Positions 6,808-11,089 of a stretch of 11,089 nt of DNA are shown in pieces. A program made the position numbers and the translations under genes. The stretch covers positions 1 through 11,089 of the forward strand of contig JAPLFT010000168.1 of the NCBI GenBank assembly GCA_026390535.1, in the 5' to 3' direction. Source of the DNA: Pseudomonadota bacterium. GTDB taxonomy: Bacteria > Bdellovibrionota > JAFGOL01. Each line of letters opens with the position of its first letter. The stretch's first letter is position 1. Under the pieces are notes generated by a model that saw only the letters and a program-made list of their open reading frames with translations, had not been told where the DNA came from and did not search any database.

Positions 6808-9618
6808 ATGAAATATGTTTGTTCATTTTTAGTGATATTGATAACAGTAATTCTTAACTCTGCGTATGCAGATGAGAATCTTATAAATAAACAGAAAGAA
6901 CAAATCATTTTCAATACATTAAAAAAAGAAGCTGCATTTTTAAAACTCGTAGTTACAGATTTAAAAAAAGATGCCACTTTAAAAGAAGAAAGTATAAAAG
7001 ATCCATCTAACCCAATTAATTCAATATTAGTAGAACTGGACTCTGCCGCAAACGTGCTGCCTAAAGAGACTAATGTGTATTTTGCCCAAAATTATATGAA
7101 TGACAGTATGCTTAGGGCAGAGAAAGCATTTTTTGGTGAAAGCTGGGAGAGAACGTATGGATATGAGAAATTCAGGAAGGCACTTCAGAAAGTATTACTT
7201 CAGGATAAATTTAAGTATAAAGAATTTGATGATGAATATGCGTACAAAGAATTTTTATGGATGACATTTCAAACCTCATATATGGAGGCTACAGTTAGAA
7301 ATGGTAAAATCATAGCTTACTATGCATATGTTCCAAGTCTCAGCACCTATGATAAATTTAATGTCGTTAATCCTCTAATAAGCGTAAATGTATTAAGAAT
7401 GATGTCTGTTCATCCGGACATGTTCCTGTTTAATCGTATTTTTTTATTTGGTTACAATGAAGAAGCTAAACAGACGTTGAATGAACTATTATCTGTAACA
7501 AATACTGTGTCCAACAGCGCTTATGATATGGGAAAGGGGCTTTTTGGACTTGCTGACAGGATAAGAGGAAAAAATCCATTAAGTTTTGGAATTGGTTCAA
7601 CTATTTATACTCTTTGTGACAGGATAACAAATATCCAGATACCGGCCGAATTTTCTGATAAAGAGAAAACTACTTTTTCAGAATTCCAGATAAAGGCACG
7701 ACAAATACAGAACACATGGACCAGTATAATAGGTTCAAATATAGTTGAAGACCTGAAATACAATGCTATAAACAGACCGTTCCTGGAAGCAGCGGTTCAG
7801 GTATTATTATTTAGTGTTCTAGACGGTGTATACAATAGACCTCTTCCTACTGCAAGACTCGGAATGGATAAAGTTAGTTTGTTTGAACGATCTATAGTGA
7901 ACAAGGCTGTGAACACCAGGGCCAATCTAACGCCTTCTCCTGTAAGACTTGGAGTAGATAAAGTTAGTTTATTAGAACGATCTATGGTGAATGAGACTGT
8001 GGGCACTACTAGGGCCAATCTACCAGCAGAATTAAAAATGCCACAGGTTGAATATAAGACAGTTCCTGGAAAAGACCCTGCCGTTAACTATAAGGATGTC
8101 ACTACAGAAGTTAGTAACAGGGCAAAGGTAAACACAGAATTTCCAAAAACATACGATGATGTAATGAAAAGTATGCAGATTAATGATCGAAGTCCATTAT
8201 ATGATTATTATTATGATAATAAGTTTAATACAGGATCGGATTATCCAACTAATACAACCCGACCCTCTGGTAGTAGTCCGTATAATACAAAAGAAACGGT
8301 AGTAATTGAAAAAGCTACTAAAAAAACTAATATAACAGCCAAAGATTTATCCCAATATAGAGTACCCGTTAAGATGCAGCCATCACCGATTGTTAGGAAT
8401 TTAACGACAAAGATACCTACTAATACACCAAAAGCTGTTACCAGTCCTATAAATACAGCGACTCAAACAACAACCGCAAGCTTATATCCAGTTACGCAGG
8501 AATGGACACATCCGGATAAATTACAGCAAAAAGAATCCACAAGTATTAGACCTAATATCCCTTCACTGGAGGAAAATACCGGTAAAGTTGAGACTTCAGG
8601 ATCAAACAATAAAGTCCCGAATATTCAGAACAATGGAACAGAAATAATGATTGATGGTGAAATCTATATACCCACTAGCAATCCATTCATTTATATAAAG
8701 AAAAGCGATTATGAAAATAGAATACTTGATCCGACAAAATATATATATCTGGCCGGGAGAATGATCCCCGACATAAAGTTTCTAGGACCTTACATAACAC
8801 CATTAGATTGGGAACATTATGATTTTCTCAACGGTGTCTTGGTAAAAGTCAGTGATAAAGAATATCTTTTTACCGGAAACTGTCTGTTTAGTCATGAAGC
8901 TATGTTGAAGCAATTATCAGAAAAATTCAAAAAACAAGGCACTATTACGGACTCACCTATTACGGGTTCACATGAAATAACTATAGAGTGGTTAGGAGAA
9001 ATAGGTAGAGATAAAAAAACAAGACAAATGGTTCAAGTCAATGAAACATCCGGTTTTACAAGCCAGTATTTAGTTTATGGTATAACAAAGCAAGACTATT
9101 CTTTTGCGGCAAATTTTGGTGTGCCAGGAGTTGGCATCTGGTATTTTCAAGAATTTTTGGAAACAAATCAAGAATTAAAAAACCAGTATTTTCCTAATAC
9201 AACATACATATCTTATAATGAGCAAAATAAACATCTACATCCCATTTTAGAAACAGTAAGTGCCTTAAGACACGATTTAAATACTCCCTTTAATGGTCTG
9301 CAAGGCTTTACAAAGCTCTTAATAGACGGTATAGGCGTCGAGGATGAAAAAGATATAATTATGTCCTTAGACCAGCTTAAAAAAAGTGCATCCACAATCT
9401 TAATAGATTATCCCGAAGCTATTATAAAATTCCCTGAATTAAACACTCTTGCTTGGCGTTCATTAAAGACATATTTAGAGATGATATCCACAGCAAAGTC
9501 TAATATGTGGGGTGCTCAATTTGTGGTTGGTTTAATAAACAGATCACAAGGAGATTTCCAAAACTATTCTAACCAGGTTATATCAAGCACTGAGGGTGAT
9601 TTGATCATCCTTCAATAA
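6808..9618 (+). CDS. Large exported protein of unknown function with C-terminal DHp-like helix
   Basis: Not recognised as a known family. The 936-residue product begins with a clear type I signal peptide (hydrophobic core about 6-16, predicted cut AYA|D after residue 21), so it is exported to the periplasm or beyond. Residues 22-345 look alpha-helical and globular. About 350-405 hold two copies of a 30-residue unit. About 405-610 are Thr/Pro/Asn/Ser-rich and low in complexity, probably a flexible linker. About 611-936 form a second globular region. Within it, residues 809-870 contain RHDLNTPFNGLQGFTKLL followed by amphipathic helix, closely resembling a HisKA H-box with His822, but no N-box, G-box or ATPase domain follows and none should be expected outside the cytoplasm. 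There are no membrane helices after the signal. The ribosome site is weak. The gene ends in tandem TAA TAG, 6 bp from the convergent rpmB stop. Base composition is like the neighbours. It could be an envelope scaffold or a host-interaction protein, but the sequence does not say. Confidence 0.8.
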   Translation: MKYVCSFLVILITVILNSAYADENLINKQKEQIIFNTLKKEAAFLKLVVTDLKKDATLKEESIKDPSNPINSILVELDSAANVLPKETNVYFAQNYMNDSMLRAEKAFFGESWERTYGYEKFRKALQKVLLQDKFKYKEFDDEYAYKEFLWMTFQTSYMEATVRNGKIIAYYAYVPSLSTYDKFNVVNPLISVNVLRMMSVHPDMFLFNRIFLFGYNEEAKQTLNELLSVTNTVSNSAYDMGKGLFGLADRIRGKNPLSFGIGSTIYTLCDRITNIQIPAEFSDKEKTTFSEFQIKARQIQNTWTSIIGSNIVEDLKYNAINRPFLEAAVQVLLFSVLDGVYNRPLPTARLGMDKVSLFERSIVNKAVNTRANLTPSPVRLGVDKVSLLERSMVNETVGTTRANLPAELKMPQVEYKTVPGKDPAVNYKDVTTEVSNRAKVNTEFPKTYDDVMKSMQINDRSPLYDYYYDNKFNTGSDYPTNTTRPSGSSPYNTKETVVIEKATKKTNITAKDLSQYRVPVKMQPSPIVRNLTTKIPTNTPKAVTSPINTATQTTTASLYPVTQEWTHPDKLQQKESTSIRPNIPSLEENTGKVETSGSNNKVPNIQNNGTEIMIDGEIYIPTSNPFIYIKKSDYENRILDPTKYIYLAGRMIPDIKFLGPYITPLDWEHYDFLNGVLVKVSDKEYLFTGNCLFSHEAMLKQLSEKFKKQGTITDSPITGSHEITIEWLGEIGRDKKTRQMVQVNETSGFTSQYLVYGITKQDYSFAANFGVPGVGIWYFQEFLETNQELKNQYFPNTTYISYNEQNKHLHPILETVSALRHDLNTPFNGLQGFTKLLIDGIGVEDEKDIIMSLDQLKKSASTILIDYPEAIIKFPELNTLAWRSLKTYLEMISTAKSNMWGAQFVVGLINRSQGDFQNYSNQVISSTEGDLIILQ
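7855..8022 (+). repeat. Recent in-frame tandem duplication within the exported protein gene
   Basis: Two copies (7855-7929 and 7945-8022) lie at a 90-bp period and encode RLG.DKVSL.ERS.VN twice, from Arg350 and Arg380. By eye about 63 of 75 aligned bases match. The second copy has one extra codon before the shared AGGGCCAATCTA end. Many differences are third-position or conservative, suggesting selection on the protein unit after duplication. Confidence 0.85.
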
Positions 9619-9624
9619 TAGATA

Positions 9625-9816
9625 TTAAACAGCTTTTTGAACCTTGCCTGAACGAAGGCAACGGGTACAAACATTAATTTTTTTAACTACTCCGTCTATT
9701 TTTGCTTTTACTTTTTGCAGATTAGGCATCCACATGGCTGGAGTTTTTATGTTAGAGTGGCTGACATTGTGCCCTCTCTGAGTCCCTTTTCCGCAAATCT
9801 CACACTTTCTGCTCAT
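9625..9816 (-). CDS. rpmB: 50S ribosomal protein L28
   Basis: A 63-residue L28 (bL28), a structural protein of the large ribosomal subunit. MSRKCEICGKG at the N-terminus, then GHNVSHSNIKT and VCTRCLRSGK, are diagnostic. The two CXXC pairs (CEIC and CTRC) mark the zinc-binding form of L28 rather than the cysteine-free form. ATG 9816 is chosen over the in-frame GTG at 9825, because the GTG lies inside the ribosome binding site and the homologous sequence begins MSRK. The gene lies 27 nt after tRNA-Leu on the same strand with no promoter between them, so it is probably made from the tRNA's transcript. The stop lies 6 bp from the convergent exported-protein gene, with no hairpin between. Confidence 0.95.
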   Translation of the reverse strand: MSRKCEICGKGTQRGHNVSHSNIKTPAMWMPNLQKVKAKIDGVVKKINVCTRCLRSGKVQKAV

Positions 9817-9820
9817 ATCA

Positions 9821-9828
9821 ATCACCTC
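9821..9828 (-). promoter_or_regulatory. Strong ribosome binding site of rpmB
   Basis: GAGGTGAT on the minus strand is an 8-nt match to the complement of the usual 16S rRNA 3' tail. Its GAGG core lies 8 nt before ATG 9816, which fixes the L28 start and is in line with high expression of a ribosomal protein. Confidence 0.8.
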
Positions 9829-9843
9829 TATTTATTTAGTCCG

Positions 9844-9928
9844 TGGTGCCCAGGACTGGATTTGAACCAGCATGCCTCACGGCGCCACCCCCTCAAGATG
9901 GTGTGTCTACCAATTCCACCACCTGGGC
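9844..9928 (-). tRNA. tRNA-Leu (anticodon GAG)
   Basis: An 85-nt class II tRNA on the minus strand. The acceptor stem GCCCAGG pairs perfectly with CCTGGGC, followed by discriminator A and an encoded CCA. The anticodon stem CCATC/GGTGG encloses the 7-nt loop TTGAGGG, giving anticodon GAG, which reads CUC and CUU leucine codons. A long variable arm and the T-arm CTGG-TTCAAAT-CCAG follow. Discriminator A73 and the long variable arm agree with leucine identity. It lies between trpS and rpmB and is probably cotranscribed with rpmB, needing RNase P and 3' processing to free it. Confidence 0.95.
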
Positions 9929-9959
9929 ATAACAATCTTATGTTTCTGTAGGCTTGGAG

Positions 9960-9988
9960 GTAATACCAAAGTCACACATCACTGTCAA
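9960..9988 (-). promoter_or_regulatory. Predicted promoter of the tRNA-Leu-rpmB unit
   Basis: A perfect TTGACA (9983-9988) and TATTAC (9960-9965, 4/6) are separated by exactly 17 nt on the minus strand. Transcription would start about 25 nt before the tRNA 5' end. The location, between the trpS stop and the tRNA, is what a tRNA-rpmB transcript requires. Confidence 0.65.
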
Positions 9989-9996
9989 TAGCCCAA

Positions 9997-10838
9997 TTAG
10001 CTATTAACTATACCTATAGCGTTCCTCACCCTTGCCATTACCTTGGAGGCTGTTTCCCTGGCATGTTGCGCATTCTTGTTGAGTATCTTTTTTATCATTT
10101 CCTTATCGCTAAGGATATCATTATACCTTTTCCTCGGTTCTTCAAAATATTTTATAATAGTGTCAGTCAATATATCCTTGGCCTCTTTCCAGCCAAGACC
10201 GCCTTTCAAGAATCTTGCCCTTAGGGCTTCTGCTTCTGACTTTGACGCCAGCAGTTTATATATGTTGTAGATAATGTTTTTATCCGGATCTTTTGTATCC
10301 TCCACCTTTGATGAATCCGTCTTTACTCTGGCAACAATCTTTCTTATTTCATCAGGGGCTGCAAAAACAGGGATTATATTGTTATAGCTCTTCGACATCT
10401 TTTCCCCGTCAATACCCGGAATGACCATAACATCTTCTTTTATCATAGGCTGTGGAGCTTTTAATATATTACCGAATTCCGCATTAAAGGCACCGACTAT
10501 GTCCCTTGCTATTTCCACATGCTGTTTTTGCCCTTGGTCGCAAAGCAGGAGAGCACCCACGAAAGTTCAAATATCTCCGGAATATCCGACTGAAGATACA
10601 GGGTAACGTTCTTTTCCTGAGAGCCAAAGGCAAGCCAGCTTGCAACGTGGCTGTATGTAAGATCCTCAAGTTCTTTTTTGGAATGCAGCGTTGTGAGGGC
10701 ATGATAATTGGCTATAAAATAAAAGGTTTCATAACCCTGATCAGCCAGGCCTAACGCAGGTTTTAAGGCTCCCAGATAATTCCCTATATGGAAGGTTCCG
10801 GTAGGTTTTACTCCGGTTAATGCTCTTTTTTTACTCAA
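9997..10838 (-). pseudogene. trpS: Tryptophanyl-tRNA synthetase, disrupted by internal deletion and frameshift
   Basis: TrpRS charges tRNA-Trp with tryptophan in the cytoplasm (class I, Rossmann fold). The 5' part (10838 to about 10530) carries TGVKPTGTFHIGNYLGA, with the HIGH-type motif HIGN, and runs to ELSWVLSCFATKG. That frame then hits a stop at 10509-10511. The 3' part resumes in another frame at about QKQHVEIARD and includes KMSKS in GEKMSKSYNN, through to the natural end at 9997. About 280 of the usual 330-350 residues are present. The missing ~45-50 residues hold the MAADIL helix that binds tryptophan, so neither fragment could be active. The start is TTG 10838, with AAGGAG 8 nt upstream. 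The ATG at 10845 opens only a four-codon out-of-frame stub. The gene lies downstream of tsaB by 23 nt. TrpRS is essential, so another copy or an assembly error is expected. Confidence 0.9.
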
Positions 10839-10846
10839 AGTTCATA

Positions 10847-10852
10847 CTCCTT
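10847..10852 (-). promoter_or_regulatory. Ribosome binding site deciding the TTG start of trpS
   Basis: AAGGAG lies 8 nt before TTG 10838 and only 1 nt before the out-of-frame ATG at 10845, so spacing favours the TTG. The TTG gives the family N-terminus (SKKRALTGVKPTG). Confidence 0.7.
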
Positions 10853-10861
10853 ACAAAGCCC

Positions 10862-11089
10862 CTATTTTTGTATCGCCTTAAGTTCCGCGTACGATGGCTT
10901 AAGATAATTTATATCATCAATATTCTTTTGTTCCAACAAGGAAAGCATACCCAGGGGATGAACAATATGAGGATCTTTATTATGTTCTTCTAAGTTGCTC
11001 TCCGGTATGTGAACACTTTTAATCGTCTCCGTTTCCTGTGTTAACAGGTCTTTGTAAAACAAAGCTCCACTACCGATGATTGTTATTTT
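10862..11089 (-). CDS. tsaB: tRNA threonylcarbamoyladenosine biosynthesis protein TsaB, C-terminal part (runs off right edge)
   Basis: The last 75 residues of a protein whose frame stays open to the window's right edge. TsaB (YeaZ) is the inactive TsaD paralogue that, with TsaD and TsaE, makes t6A at position 37 of ANN-decoding tRNAs in the cytoplasm. Support comes from a beta strand and glycine turn, ITIIGSGALFY, where TsaB proteins have a G-x-G turn near the start of the C-terminal third, and from the ending IDDINYLKPSYAELK. That ending resembles the PNYLR..AEAK tail of B. subtilis YdiC and the PVYLR tail of E. coli YeaZ. The TTG at 11062 is internal, because the family-like sequence continues upstream of it. 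The gene is probably cotranscribed with trpS, 23 nt before that gene's ribosome site end. The call rests on a short C-terminus and is good but not certain. Confidence 0.72.
   Translation of the reverse strand, partial: KITIIGSGALFYKDLLTQETETIKSVHIPESNLEEHNKDPHIVHPLGMLSLLEQKNIDDINYLKPSYAELKAIQK

Noticed and set aside
9596..9630. Bidirectional terminator between the convergent exported-protein and rpmB genes.
   Set aside because: Only 6 bp separate the stops, and no GC-rich stem with a T-tract could be drawn on either strand.
10484..10754. Other open frames on both strands across the trpS junction.
   Set aside because: They are out of frame with recognisable TrpRS sequence, and their translations have no family signature.
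10862..11062. A complete 66-residue gene starting at TTG 11062.
   Set aside because: The frame stays open and TsaB-like to the window edge, so this is the C-terminal part of a larger gene.

Overview
The window reads as a stretch of chromosome from an AT-rich, Gram-negative-type, strictly anaerobic or fermentative bacterium. The evidence is a lipoprotein with a lipobox, an exported protein with a Sec signal, an oxygen-sensitive [4Fe-4S] 2-hydroxyacyl-CoA dehydratase-type activase and an iron-dependent alcohol dehydrogenase. SUMF1-domain lipoproteins carrying tandem DUF5018-like repeats are a style I associate with host-associated Spirochaetes and Elusimicrobia, but the sequence does not settle the phylum.

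Layout: (1) 1-1246, minus: the N-terminal part of a large two-module BadF/BcrA-type activase, interrupted by an in-frame TGA at codon 25 and running off the left edge. (2) 1247-1404: a divergent promoter region with the two -35 boxes side by side. (3) 1405-2583, plus: an iron-containing alcohol dehydrogenase. (4) 2598-4157, minus: a lipoprotein with two repeats and a SUMF1/FGE-like domain, behind a consensus sigma-70 promoter that carries an inverted repeat. (5) 4267-6222, minus: a LytS/LytTR two-component pair with the two genes 3 nt apart. (6) 6261-6644, plus: RidA. (7) 6808-9618, plus: a 936-residue exported protein I do not recognise, with a recent internal tandem duplication and a C-terminal helix resembling a histidine-kinase H-box. 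(8) 9625-11089, minus: informational genes in transcription order tsaB (partial), trpS (disrupted by an internal deletion with frameshift), tRNA-Leu(GAG) and rpmB (L28).

How they fit together: the activase and alcohol dehydrogenase suggest fermentative or CoA-linked reductive metabolism. RidA removes reactive enamine/imine by-products of amino-acid catabolism. The two-component pair and the two envelope proteins form an accessory surface or sensing section, with no direct proof that they interact. The right end is housekeeping translation. Two conserved genes (activase and trpS) carry lesions. This means either gene decay or sequence/assembly error, and the activase TGA could less probably be recoding. 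No CRISPR array, insertion sequence, rRNA or convincing Rho-independent terminator was seen, and no gap between genes exceeds 300 bases.
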